Below are positions 34,038 through 44,477 of a DNA stretch of 64,000 nucleotides, in pieces. Below the pieces are notes generated by a model. The model worked only from the letters and a program-made list of their open reading frames with translations. It searched no databases and was not told the origin of the DNA. Within the stretch, counting starts at the first letter, position 1. Each line of letters opens with the position of its first letter. Where the stretch lies: assembly GCA_017535125.1 (NCBI GenBank), contig JAFXUS010000032.1:53417-117416 (forward strand), given 5' to 3'. Both the position numbers and the translations under genes were made by a program. The stretch is from Bacteroidales bacterium. GTDB lineage: Bacteria; Bacteroidota; Bacteroidia; Bacteroidales; UBA932.

Positions 34038-36551
34038 ATGCGTATGAAAAAGTTTATCTACCTCTTCATCATGATGACGCTCTGCGCCTGCGGGCAGCAG
34101 GCCCCCATGGCCTCCGGCGACCGGCTGGTGCTGGACGGAGGCTGGAAGCTCTCCCGTGACGGCAGAGCTGAACAATATGCCGCCGAGGTTCCCTCGACCG
34201 TGGCCGGCGTGCTGGCGGAAGCCGGTTATTTCGGGGACGCCCTGTTCGAGGGCCGCAACTATGCGGACGTGGACAAGGCCCCGTTCGACGACGCCTGGAC
34301 CTACCGGACCACCTTTGCGGCGAAGCCCGCTGAGGGCCAGTTCTGCGAGCTGGTATTCGACGGCCTGAACTACTATGCCGACATCTTTTTGAACGGGACG
34401 CAGCTCGCGTCCTCCGACACGACCTTCGGCGTCTTCTGCCGCCGCGCGTATGAGGTCGGCTCGCTGCTGAAGGGCCGCAACAGCCTGGAAGTCAAGCTGC
34501 GCCGCGCCCAGTCGGGCGACCTCAACATCGGTTTCGTGGACTGGAACCCCCGTCCGTTCGACGAGAGCATGGGCATCGTCCGCCCGGTGACGGTCCACAT
34601 GACGGGCGCCGTGTCCGTCGAGGACGTGTTCGTCGTGCCCCATCTTGACGTGGAGACGCTGGCGAAGGCCGACCTGGAGCTGCGTGTCAAGCTGCGCAAC
34701 CATTCCGACGAAGCCGTCGAAGGCAGCCTGGCGCTGGCGCTGGACGGCGTGGGCGAGGCTTCCGTGCCCGTCAGCCTGCCCGCCGGCGCGCTGCAGACCG
34801 TGGTGCTGACCCCCGAGCAGGTGGTCATGCTGCACCTCGAGAACCCGCGCGTGTGGTGGAGCTACGACCTCGGCACGCCGGAACTGTACAGCCTGGAGGC
34901 CTGCGTGCTGCTGGACGGCGCCGTTTCCGACCGGAAGTCGGTCGATTTCGGCGTCCGCTCGATCACCAGCCGCCTGACCCCGGAAAACTACCGCCAGTAC
35001 ACCCTGAACGGCAAGGACGTCCTCATCAAGGGCGCCGGCTGGACCGACGACCTCTTCCTGCGCGACACGCCGGAGAGCATCCGGCAGCAGGTCGAGTACG
35101 TCATGGACATGAACCTGAACTGCATCCGTTTCGAGAATATCTGGGGCAAGGACGACACCGTCTATGACCTCTGCGACCGCCTCGGCGTGCTGGCCCTCGT
35201 GGGCTTCAGCTGCCAGTGGGAGTGGGAGGACTACTGCGGCCTGCCGGAAGTGGGCCATTTCGGTTGCATCAACGGCCAGGAGGTCGAAGACCTCGCCGTC
35301 GCGTATTTCCGCGACCAGGTGGTGCGCCTGCACAACCATGCGTCGGTCATCGGCTGGCTCACGGGCAGCGACCGCATCCCGAATCCGGGCCTGGAGAAGC
35401 GCTATCTCGAGATCTTCGAGCAGGAAGACTACCGCTCCTACGTGTGCTCGGCGAAGAATATGGAGAGCCTGGCCGGCTGGTCCGGCTCCAAGATGGAGGG
35501 ACCCTATGAGTACGTCGCTCCGGACTACTGGTACCGCAATACCGACGCGGGCGGCGCCTTCGGTTTCAACACCGAGACCGGCATCGGCGCCAACCTGCCG
35601 CAGGCCGAGTCCCTGCGCCGCATGATCCCGGAGGATGCCCTCTGGCCGCTGTCCGACAGCTGGAACTACCATTGCACGGCGTCGAGTTCCGCGATGAACT
35701 CGCCGGCGATGCTCAACACCATCATCGAGAACCAGTACGGCGCCGCGAGCGGTTTCGAGGACTTCGTCCGCAAGGCGCACGCCGTGGACTACGACGGCAC
35801 CCGCGCCATGTTCGAGTCCTTCCGCGCCCGCATGCCGAAATCGACCGGTATCGTGCAGTGGATGCTGAACTCCGCCTGGCCGTCCCTCTACTGGCAGCTC
35901 TACGACTGGTACGGCGCCCCGACGGCCGGCTACTACGGCACCAAGAAGGCTTGCGAGCCCGTGCAGCTCATCTTCGACTACGCCGACCGCAAGGTTTACG
36001 CGGTCAGCGAGCGGCCGGAAGCCTGCACCCTCAAGGCCACGGTCCTGATTTACGACGCACAGTCCCGCCTGCTGGGCGGCGACAGCCGCGAAATCACCCT
36101 GGGCTACCGCCAGAGCCTGCCGGTCTTCGACCTGCGCCGCTACGACGGCAAGCCGCACTTCGTGGCGCTCGCCCTTGCGCAGCCCGACGGCACGCCCGTC
36201 GCGGACAACTTCTACTGCCTGCCCGCGAAGGACAGCGACTACGACTGGACCAGGACGAACTGGTATCTCACCCCGATCACCCGCCACGCCGACCTGCGCT
36301 TCGCTTTCGCACAGGAGCCCGCCGAGGTGGAGATGAGCGTGGAGGAGAAGGACGGCGAATACGCCGTGTCGCTCGCCAACAAGTCCCAGGTCATCTCCTA
36401 CATGAATATCGTGAAGGCGCTCGACGCCGACGGCCAGCTGGTGGCCCCGGCCTTCTGGAGCGACAACTTCTTCCCGCTCCTGCCGGGCCAGACGAAGACC
36501 GTCACCTGCAGGACGGATGCCAAGGACATCAATTTCAAACTCGATAAATAG
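34038..36551 (+). CDS. GH2 glycosidase of exo-beta-D-glucosaminidase type (lipoprotein)
   Basis: 837 residues. The ATG at 34038 gives MRMKKFIYLFIMMTLCACGQ, a lipoprotein signal. The domain order is GH2 jelly roll (about 30-200), Ig-like (about 205-310), barrel (about 310-610) and C-terminal Ig-like domains. The acid/base position reads LTGSDRIPNP (Asp445), not the usual N-E pair, and the nucleophile block is GFNTETGIGANLPQ (Glu513). GSD and SFNSET-type blocks, with GPYDYVPPAYWY-like sequence between them (here EGPYEYVAPDYWYR), are the marks of exo-beta-D-glucosaminidases such as CsxA. It should release GlcN from chitosan-like oligosaccharides. Beta-mannosidase activity is a less likely alternative. 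It is cotranscribed with the ROK kinase. Confidence 0.87.
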   Translation: MRMKKFIYLFIMMTLCACGQQAPMASGDRLVLDGGWKLSRDGRAEQYAAEVPSTVAGVLAEAGYFGDALFEGRNYADVDKAPFDDAWTYRTTFAAKPAEGQFCELVFDGLNYYADIFLNGTQLASSDTTFGVFCRRAYEVGSLLKGRNSLEVKLRRAQSGDLNIGFVDWNPRPFDESMGIVRPVTVHMTGAVSVEDVFVVPHLDVETLAKADLELRVKLRNHSDEAVEGSLALALDGVGEASVPVSLPAGALQTVVLTPEQVVMLHLENPRVWWSYDLGTPELYSLEACVLLDGAVSDRKSVDFGVRSITSRLTPENYRQYTLNGKDVLIKGAGWTDDLFLRDTPESIRQQVEYVMDMNLNCIRFENIWGKDDTVYDLCDRLGVLALVGFSCQWEWEDYCGLPEVGHFGCINGQEVEDLAVAYFRDQVVRLHNHASVIGWLTGSDRIPNPGLEKRYLEIFEQEDYRSYVCSAKNMESLAGWSGSKMEGPYEYVAPDYWYRNTDAGGAFGFNTETGIGANLPQAESLRRMIPEDALWPLSDSWNYHCTASSSAMNSPAMLNTIIENQYGAASGFEDFVRKAHAVDYDGTRAMFESFRARMPKSTGIVQWMLNSAWPSLYWQLYDWYGAPTAGYYGTKKACEPVQLIFDYADRKVYAVSERPEACTLKATVLIYDAQSRLLGGDSREITLGYRQSLPVFDLRRYDGKPHFVALALAQPDGTPVADNFYCLPAKDSDYDWTRTNWYLTPITRHADLRFAFAQEPAEVEMSVEEKDGEYAVSLANKSQVISYMNIVKALDADGQLVAPAFWSDNFFPLLPGQTKTVTCRTDAKDINFKLDK

Positions 36552-36552
36552 C

Positions 36553-37719
36553 ATGAAAAAACTCATACTTATGATCCTGGCCCTGGGCTGCGCCGCCGGC
36601 GCATTCGCCCAGACGGAAGAACAGGACATTTCCCGCAATCGTTCGAAATATGCGAACGACCAGTTCCGCGAGGACGATCAGTACACGGTGACCGACCCGT
36701 ACGAGACCGTGTCCGTGAGCCAGCCGAAGAGCAGGAAGATCAAGAACATCATCTTCATGATCGGCGACGGCATGGGACTGGAACAAGTCAGCTGCGGCTG
36801 GGTGCTGAATGGAGGAAAACTTAACCTGGACAATTTCCCGTACACGGGATTCTCCCGCACCTACGCCGTCGACCGCTTGGTCACGGACTCCTGCGCCGGC
36901 GGCTCCGCCCTGGCGACGGGCGTCAAGACCAAGTACTATTATATGGGCGTGGATCCGGATGGCAATCCGGTCCCGAGCGTGCTGCACCGGGCCCAGGAAA
37001 AGGGCATGAAGACCGGCGTGGCCGTGACCTGCCGCATCAACGATGCGACGCCGCTCGATTTCGTGGGCCACTCGCTGGACCGCGATGAGGAGGAAATCAA
37101 CGCCGCCCAGTACGTGGACTGCGGCGTTGACTTCCTGACCGGCGGCGGCTTGCAGTTCTGGCAGAACCGCGAGGACGGCCGCGACCTCGTCGAGGAAATG
37201 AAGGCCAAGGGCTACACCTACGTGGACAACCGCGAGGATCTGAACAAGGTCCAGAGCGGCCGCGTGCTCGGCCTCTTCGCCCCGCTCGAGATGGAACCCT
37301 CGCTCGACCGCGGTCCCGTACTCGAGGACTGCGCCATGAAAGCCATCGAGTTGCTGGACAACAAGAAGGGCTTCTTCCTGATGATCGAAGGCTCGAGCAT
37401 CGACGACTGGGGTCACCGCCAGAAGGTCGGCTACATGGCTGAAGAGCTGTTCGACTTCGACCGCACCATCGGCAAGGTGCTCCAGTGGGCCGAGAAAGAC
37501 GGTCACACCCTGGTCATTGTGACGGCCGACCACGCCACCGGCGGCCTGACCCTGATCGACGGAAATCTACAGGAGCGCAGCGTAAAAGTGCACTTCTCCA
37601 CCAAGGGCCACAACGGCATCCTCGTTCCGGTGTACGCTTACGGTCCGCACGCTGAGGAGTTTGAGGGCGTGCACGAGAACAATGAAATCGGCGAAATCAT
37701 CCGCCGGCTGATGAAATAA
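36553..37719 (+). CDS. Alkaline phosphatase, periplasmic
   Basis: 388 residues from the ATG at 36553, with signal peptide MKKLILMILALGCAAGAFAQ. It is a PhoA-type phosphomonoesterase: IIFMIGDGMGLEQV (zinc/magnesium Asp), LVTDSCAGGSALATG with Ser113 as nucleophile, EGSSIDDWGH (Glu, Asp, His), TADHATGG (Asp, His) and a late His in TKGHNGILVPVYAYG. The nucleophile loop has Cys-Ala-Gly-Gly after Ser in place of the common Ala-Ala-Ser-Ala. It is 1 bp after the GH2 stop, so in the same operon. With the histidine phosphatase on the other arm it suggests the glycan carries phosphate (inference). Confidence 0.92.
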   Translation: MKKLILMILALGCAAGAFAQTEEQDISRNRSKYANDQFREDDQYTVTDPYETVSVSQPKSRKIKNIIFMIGDGMGLEQVSCGWVLNGGKLNLDNFPYTGFSRTYAVDRLVTDSCAGGSALATGVKTKYYYMGVDPDGNPVPSVLHRAQEKGMKTGVAVTCRINDATPLDFVGHSLDRDEEEINAAQYVDCGVDFLTGGGLQFWQNREDGRDLVEEMKAKGYTYVDNREDLNKVQSGRVLGLFAPLEMEPSLDRGPVLEDCAMKAIELLDNKKGFFLMIEGSSIDDWGHRQKVGYMAEELFDFDRTIGKVLQWAEKDGHTLVIVTADHATGGLTLIDGNLQERSVKVHFSTKGHNGILVPVYAYGPHAEEFEGVHENNEIGEIIRRLMK

Positions 37720-37726
37720 GGCCGTG

Positions 37727-37789
37727 CGCAAATTGTGCATAGGAATACGCAAAAATTACTCCACCGAGGAATCGAATTGAATATTTTTG
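37727..37789 (+). promoter_or_regulatory. Regulon operator C and promoter (susCD operon)
   Basis: CGCAAATTG at 37727 and CGCAAA at 37748 form a direct repeat with 21 bp spacing. The -7 box TATTTTTG is at 37782-37789, 34 bp after the second repeat start, exactly as at sites A and B. There is no clear -33 box. A leader of about 45 nt precedes the SusC start at 37841. Confidence 0.78.
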
Positions 37790-37840
37790 CACCAGAAACC
37801 ACTTAAACGGACTTAAACCACTTTTTATTCCAATAACCTT

Positions 37841-40800
37841 ATGAAAGACAAAAAACTCTTCCTGTTCCTCCTGGCCGGGTTCGTCGCGTTGAGCGTCAAC
37901 GCCCAGAACCTGACGGTCAAGGGAACGATCACCGACGGTGCCAGCGGAGAACCTGTTCCGTTCGCCTCCGTCGTTGTCAAGGGCACGGGCGCCTGGACCG
38001 CATCCGACGCTGAAGGCCGCTATTCGGTTGAGTCTCCCGCCAACGGAATTCTTTCCGTCGAGAGCCTCGGTTACCTCTCCGTTGAGGTGCCCGTGGACGG
38101 CAAGAGCAACCTGAACATTACCCTGTATCCTGATCTGGACCAGCTCTCCGAGGCAGTCGTCATCGGTTACGGTGTCCAGCAGAAGAAACTCCTCACCGGA
38201 TCCACGGTCCAGGTGAAGGGTGGTGACCTGACTAAACTCAGTACGACTTCCGTTCTGGGTGCTCTCCAGAGCCAGAGCCCGGGTGTGACCATCACGCAGG
38301 CTTCCGGCCAGCCCGGCGAGGGCTACAAGGTGAACATCCGCGGTATGGGTACCATCGGCGATTCCGATCCGCTCTACGTCATCGACGGTGTGGCGGGCGG
38401 CAGCCTCAGCGCCCTCAACCCGGCTGACATCGAGTCCATCGACGTTCTGAAGGATGCCGCTTCGGCCGCCATCTACGGTGCGCGTGCCGCCAACGGCGTC
38501 GTCCTCGTGACCACGAAGCAGGGCAAGGAAGGCCGCGCCGTCGTGTCCTATGACGGCTACTACGGCTGGCAGTTCATCGCCAAGATGCCGAACCTCTGCA
38601 ACGCGCAGGAGTACATCGCCGCCCAGGACCTGATGAACAAGAACGAAGGTGTCGCTGCGACCAACTGGGCCGCCGTCCTTCCTGCCAAGCTCTATCAGGC
38701 TATCCAGAACGGCACCTGGAAGGGTACCAACTGGATGGAGGAAGCGTACAACAAGGGCGCCATGACCACCAACCACGCCATCAACGTGACCGGCGGCACG
38801 GCCGACCACAAGTACGCCATCGGTCTGTCCTACACCGCGCAGGACGGTATCATCGGTTACAACAAGATCGATCCGGTCAATGCCAAGTTCCAGCGCTACA
38901 CCTTCCGCGTCAACACCGACAACGTGGTGATCAAGAACGACAAGCTCGACATCCTGCGCATCGGCCAGACGCTGAACTTCAACCACAGCACCAACAGCGG
39001 TATTGCTGACGACGTGGACATCTACTGGAACTCCGTGCACAACATCCTCCGCACGATGCCTATCCTTCCGGCTTACACCACGGATGAGAACGGCAACATC
39101 GCCTTCTACGATCAGGAGGCCCGCCAGGCAGAAGGCTGGACCTATGATATCTCCACCAGCTCCGCCAACCCGCTCGCATACGACTACTACACGTCCCGCG
39201 GTCTGCAGCAGAGCTCCAGCTACACCCTGCAGGCGAGCATCTTCGCCGAACTCCAGCCGATCAAGAACCTCAAGTTCAAGACCCAGTTCGGTTACCTGAT
39301 GTCCGCCGGTTCCTCCCGCTCCTACAACATGATCTATGCGATCAACGGCAAGGTTTACAATGATTTCGACAACGTGAGCCAGAGCATGAGCACGAACCAG
39401 CGTATCACCTGGGAAAATACGGTGTCCTACTCCTTCTCCATCGCTGACAAGCACAACTTCGACCTCGTGGCCGGTCAGTCCATCGAGAAGTGGGGCATGG
39501 GCGAGCAGATCAGCGGCAAGGGAACGAACTCCATCTTCCCGAACGACTTTGAGCGCGCCTACCTCTCCAACACCAAGCCGACGCAGCTGAGCGAGATTTC
39601 CGTGTCCGGCAAGCCCCGGAGCAAGGGCGCCCTGGCCTCCTTCTTCGGCCGTGTCAACTACAACTATGACAGCAAGTACATGTTCTCCGCCACGGTCCGT
39701 GCGGATGGTTCTTCCAACTTCGCCCGCGGTCACCGCTGGGGTATCTTCCCCTCCGTGTCCGCCGGTTGGGTGATCTCTTCCGAGCCGTGGATGGCGAATT
39801 CCAAGAACTGGCTGAGCTTCCTGAAACTGCGCGCCAGCTGGGGCCAGAACGGTAACGCCAGCATCTCCAACTTCCAGTACCTCTCCACCATCGTGCTGGA
39901 TACGGGCGCTTCCTATGCCTTCGATTCCGAGGATGCCTTCGCGACCGGCGCCGTCGGCGACGTGCTCGCCAACCCGGACGTGAGCTGGGAGACCTCCCAG
40001 CAGCTCGACTTCGGTATCGACGCCCGCTTCTTCAACTCCCGTCTCGGCGTTTCCTTCGACGCTTACATCAAGGACACCCGCGACTGGCTGGTCGATGCTC
40101 CGATCGCTTCCGTGTACGGCCTCAATGCGCCGTTCATCAATGGCGGCGACATCCGCAACTCCGGTATCGAACTCTCCATCGACTGGAGCAAGAACACCGG
40201 TGACTTCACCTACGGCATCAACGTGAACGGAGCTTTCAACAAGAACCTCGTCACCCGTATCGCCAACGCCGAGGGCATCATCCATGGTGCTGACGACATC
40301 CTCTCCGAGGGTACGACCGAAATGTACCGCGCCCAGGTCGGCTATCCGATCGGCTACTTCTATGGCTACAAGACCGCCGGTGTCTTCCAGAACCAGGCCC
40401 AGGTCGACGCCACGCAGGCGAAGCTCGAGGGTGCCAAGCCCGGCGACCTGATCTTCGTCGACACCAACAACGACGGCGTGATCTCCGGTGAGGACCGCAC
40501 CATGATCGGTGACCCGAATCCCCACTTCACCGCCGGCCTGAACTTCTGGATGGCCTGGAAGGGCTTCGACTTCAACCTCTCCGGTTACGGCGCCTTCGGG
40601 CAGCAGGTAGCCAAGTCCTACCGCTCCTTCGCCGACAGCCCGCGTGACAACTTCACCACGGACGTCTTCAATACCTGGACGGGCGAGGGTACTTCCAACC
40701 GCCTCCCGATGCTGACCAACGGCAGCAACCCGAACTGGCAGAACATCTCCGACATCTATATCGAGAACGGCGATTACTTCAAGATCTCCAACCTCACCGT

Positions 40801-41011
40801 CGGCTACGATTTCCGCCGCCTGATCAACATGAAGCACATCAGCAAGGCCCGCCTGTATTTCTCCGCCCAGAACCTGCTGACCATCACCGGTTACTCCGGC
40901 ATGGATCCTGAAATGGGCAAGGGAACCGACGACGAATGGGCTTCCGGAATCGACGTGGGCTTCTATCCTTCCTCCAGGATTTTCCTCATCGGTGTTAACA
41001 TTCAATTCTAG
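37841..41011 (+). CDS. SusC/RagA family TonB-linked outer-membrane transporter
   Basis: 1056 residues. The signal peptide is MKDKKLFLFLLAGFVALSVN followed by AQ. About residues 25-100 are a CarboxypepD_reg-like domain (VKGTITDGASGEPVPFASVV). The plug follows, with the SusC signature VLKDAASAAIYGARAANGVV, then a 22-strand barrel ending in Phe (FLIGVNIQF). It imports oligosaccharides across the outer membrane with TonB energy, capped by the SusD protein encoded 6 bp downstream. The regulated promoter and the neighbours point to amino-sugar glycans. The gene is complete. Confidence 0.97.
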   Translation: MKDKKLFLFLLAGFVALSVNAQNLTVKGTITDGASGEPVPFASVVVKGTGAWTASDAEGRYSVESPANGILSVESLGYLSVEVPVDGKSNLNITLYPDLDQLSEAVVIGYGVQQKKLLTGSTVQVKGGDLTKLSTTSVLGALQSQSPGVTITQASGQPGEGYKVNIRGMGTIGDSDPLYVIDGVAGGSLSALNPADIESIDVLKDAASAAIYGARAANGVVLVTTKQGKEGRAVVSYDGYYGWQFIAKMPNLCNAQEYIAAQDLMNKNEGVAATNWAAVLPAKLYQAIQNGTWKGTNWMEEAYNKGAMTTNHAINVTGGTADHKYAIGLSYTAQDGIIGYNKIDPVNAKFQRYTFRVNTDNVVIKNDKLDILRIGQTLNFNHSTNSGIADDVDIYWNSVHNILRTMPILPAYTTDENGNIAFYDQEARQAEGWTYDISTSSANPLAYDYYTSRGLQQSSSYTLQASIFAELQPIKNLKFKTQFGYLMSAGSSRSYNMIYAINGKVYNDFDNVSQSMSTNQRITWENTVSYSFSIADKHNFDLVAGQSIEKWGMGEQISGKGTNSIFPNDFERAYLSNTKPTQLSEISVSGKPRSKGALASFFGRVNYNYDSKYMFSATVRADGSSNFARGHRWGIFPSVSAGWVISSEPWMANSKNWLSFLKLRASWGQNGNASISNFQYLSTIVLDTGASYAFDSEDAFATGAVGDVLANPDVSWETSQQLDFGIDARFFNSRLGVSFDAYIKDTRDWLVDAPIASVYGLNAPFINGGDIRNSGIELSIDWSKNTGDFTYGINVNGAFNKNLVTRIANAEGIIHGADDILSEGTTEMYRAQVGYPIGYFYGYKTAGVFQNQAQVDATQAKLEGAKPGDLIFVDTNNDGVISGEDRTMIGDPNPHFTAGLNFWMAWKGFDFNLSGYGAFGQQVAKSYRSFADSPRDNFTTDVFNTWTGEGTSNRLPMLTNGSNPNWQNISDIYIENGDYFKISNLTVGYDFRRLINMKHISKARLYFSAQNLLTITGYSGMDPEMGKGTDDEWASGIDVGFYPSSRIFLIGVNIQF

Positions 41012-41017
41012 CGTACT

Positions 41018-42817
41018 ATGAAAAAGAATATCATACGACTCTTTACCGTTGCCGCCGCTTTGCTTGCCTTCACGGCCTGCGAGAACTTCCTGGACACGGT
41101 CAGCTACACCGAGCGCAACACGAGTAACTTCCCGGCCTCCGAAGAGGATGCCCTGCAGCTCGTGACCGGTATCTACTCTACGCTTAACCTGGACCTGCGC
41201 GACTACGCCGGCACCAGCTATATCATGCAGGCGAACCTCTGCTCCGACGACCAGTACGGCGGCGGTGGCCAGGATGACGCCGAAGCCCAGGCCTGGGATC
41301 ACCTGATGTACAACGACATCGACGCTCAGGGCGATGTCTGGACGAACTGCTACAACGGTATCGGCCGCGCCAACATGGCTATCTCCGCACTCGACAAAGT
41401 GGCGGACGAGGACCTGCGCAACCAGCTCCTCGGCGAGGCCTACATCCTCCGTTCCTGGTTCTATTTCGAACTGACCCAGATGTTCGAGATCGTGCCGCTG
41501 GTGACTACGGTGCCGGAGAGCGTCGGTGACGCTGCCGAGTACCCGGCCCTGGCGTCCGTCGAGGAGATCTACGGCTTCATCGCCGCCGGTCTCAAGAAGG
41601 CCTGCGACATCATGCCGTCCACCCCGTACGGTCAGGTCCTGACCGGCCGCGGCCACGTGAACCGCTGGGTCGCCGAAGGCCTCCTGGCCCGCGTGTACCT
41701 CTTCTACACCGGTTTCTACAGCGACAAGGAAGGCAAGGCCATCACCACGCTGCCGCTGATGAACCTGGAAACCAACGAACTCTCCACCGAGACGGTGGGC
41801 AAGGACTATGTCGTCAGCAAACTTGAGGACTGCATCCAGAACTCCGGCTACCAGCTCCTGCCCGACTTCCGTATGAACTGGACCTACAGCAACCTCGTCA
41901 CCCAGAACGACTATCCGTTCGTTCAGGACATGAAGGAAGCCGGCCTGTCCTGGGCTCCGGATGCGCACAACGCCGAGCAGATGTTCCACATCAACGCCGC
42001 CAAGTCCAGCCACAAGTACAACTACCTCAACATGTACTGCGGTCTGCGTACCTTCGACAGCGGCAACTACAAGCCGGTGTTCCCGATGAACAAGGGTTAC
42101 GGTTTCGGTACCGTCAACCCGGATCTGTGGAACACCTGGGATGCGGACGACATCCGCCGCATGGGCTCCATCTGGAGCGTTGCGGACGAGGCTGCGGACG
42201 CGCTTGCCAACGGCGGATACCAGATTGGCGCCGAGAATCAGATGGAAGAGTCCCTGCTCTGGCAGAAGAAGCTGCAGGCCATCGCCTGCTACATCAACGG
42301 CAAGTGGATCTTCGAGTTCACCTCCTCTTCCCTCTACTACGGTGCTGACAAGGATCTGGGCCGCAAGAAATGCACGACGGACTTCACCCTCCTGCGTTTT
42401 GCCGACGTGCTCCTGATGCATGCCGAGCTGACCAACGGCAAGGTCATCTACAATGGCATGGACGGTATGAACGCCGTGCGCGTGCGCGCCAAGCTGCCTC
42501 AGATTGCCTACAGCGAGGACGCCCTCCGCATCGAGCGCCGCCACGAGCTGGCCTTCGAGGCCATCCGCTGGGGTGACATGCGCCGCTATGGCAAGGCATA
42601 CTGCATCAAGGCGCTGGAGAGCCAGCTGAACCAGGACATCTACAACCTCGGTGTCCCGACCAAGATGAAGGACCAGGGTGCTGGCTACAAGGCCCGTTAC
42701 GAGGCCACCTGGGGCTTCCGTCCGTATCCGCAGACGGAAATCAGCCTCTCCAATGGCGTGCTGAAGCAGAAGGACGGCTGGGATGCCGCTTCCGGTCTGT
42801 TCACAAGCTGGAAATAA
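41018..42817 (+). CDS. SusD/RagB family glycan-binding lipoprotein
   Basis: 599 residues with a lipoprotein signal (MKKNIIRLFTVAAALLAFTA then Cys). The mature start, ENFLDTVSYTERNTSNF, and the repeated TPR-like helices are typical, as is the late block RRHELAFEAIRWGDMRRYGK shared by SusD proteins. It sits on the cell surface, forms a lid on the SusC barrel and captures glycans. It is the second and last gene of the operon, followed by a strong terminator. Confidence 0.96.
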   Translation: MKKNIIRLFTVAAALLAFTACENFLDTVSYTERNTSNFPASEEDALQLVTGIYSTLNLDLRDYAGTSYIMQANLCSDDQYGGGGQDDAEAQAWDHLMYNDIDAQGDVWTNCYNGIGRANMAISALDKVADEDLRNQLLGEAYILRSWFYFELTQMFEIVPLVTTVPESVGDAAEYPALASVEEIYGFIAAGLKKACDIMPSTPYGQVLTGRGHVNRWVAEGLLARVYLFYTGFYSDKEGKAITTLPLMNLETNELSTETVGKDYVVSKLEDCIQNSGYQLLPDFRMNWTYSNLVTQNDYPFVQDMKEAGLSWAPDAHNAEQMFHINAAKSSHKYNYLNMYCGLRTFDSGNYKPVFPMNKGYGFGTVNPDLWNTWDADDIRRMGSIWSVADEAADALANGGYQIGAENQMEESLLWQKKLQAIACYINGKWIFEFTSSSLYYGADKDLGRKKCTTDFTLLRFADVLLMHAELTNGKVIYNGMDGMNAVRVRAKLPQIAYSEDALRIERRHELAFEAIRWGDMRRYGKAYCIKALESQLNQDIYNLGVPTKMKDQGAGYKARYEATWGFRPYPQTEISLSNGVLKQKDGWDAASGLFTSWK

Positions 42818-42856
42818 ACAGAATTAATTGGTTTATAGATTATTTGGTTGGAGATT

Positions 42857-42889
42857 GGAGCCTGTCGTGAGACAGGCTCCTTTCGTTTC
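42857..42889 (+). terminator. Rho-independent terminator after susCD
   Basis: A perfect 10-bp stem GGAGCCTGTC / GACAGGCTCC with a GTGA loop (42857-42880) is followed by the T-rich run TTTCGTTT. It closes the SusCD operon. Confidence 0.85.
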
Positions 42890-42961
42890 CCGAAAGGAGC
42901 CCGGGCTTCGCCAATGCAGGGGGGCGTTCCCCCCTGACCCCCTGCGTCGCTTTGCTCCGAA
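42889..42961. repeat. GC-rich palindromic element between susD and sufB
   Basis: Beyond the terminator, a GC-rich block contrasts with the AT-rich flanks. It holds a hairpin CAGGGGGG-CGTT-CCCCCCTG (about 42916-42935) followed by ACCCCCTGCG and a CGCTTTGCTCCG end. It has no coding potential that I can see. It looks like a dispersed REP-like or BIME-like element, but only one copy occurs in the window. Confidence 0.45.
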
Positions 42962-43010
42962 CAGTAAATAAAAAACTAACTGTTCGTTTCGTGGATTTGC
43001 AGAGTTTCTG

Positions 43011-43018
43011 TATCTTTG
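43011..43018 (+). promoter_or_regulatory. -7 box for the suf operon
   Basis: TATCTTTG is a perfect TAnnTTTG match, 10 bp before the sufB start codon, so the 5' leader is only a few bases. A spaced -33 TTTG is not obvious. Confidence 0.65.
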
Positions 43019-43028
43019 TCGTTTCAAG

Positions 43029-44473
<1,445 letters not shown>

Positions 44474-44477
<4 letters not shown>

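Noticed and set aside
37697..42544. Minus-strand open frame of about 1600 codons opposite the SusC/SusD genes
   Set aside because: It exists because of the strong GC bias in the third codon position of SusC/SusD. It has no family resemblance, no promoter, and the plus-strand proteins are unmistakable.
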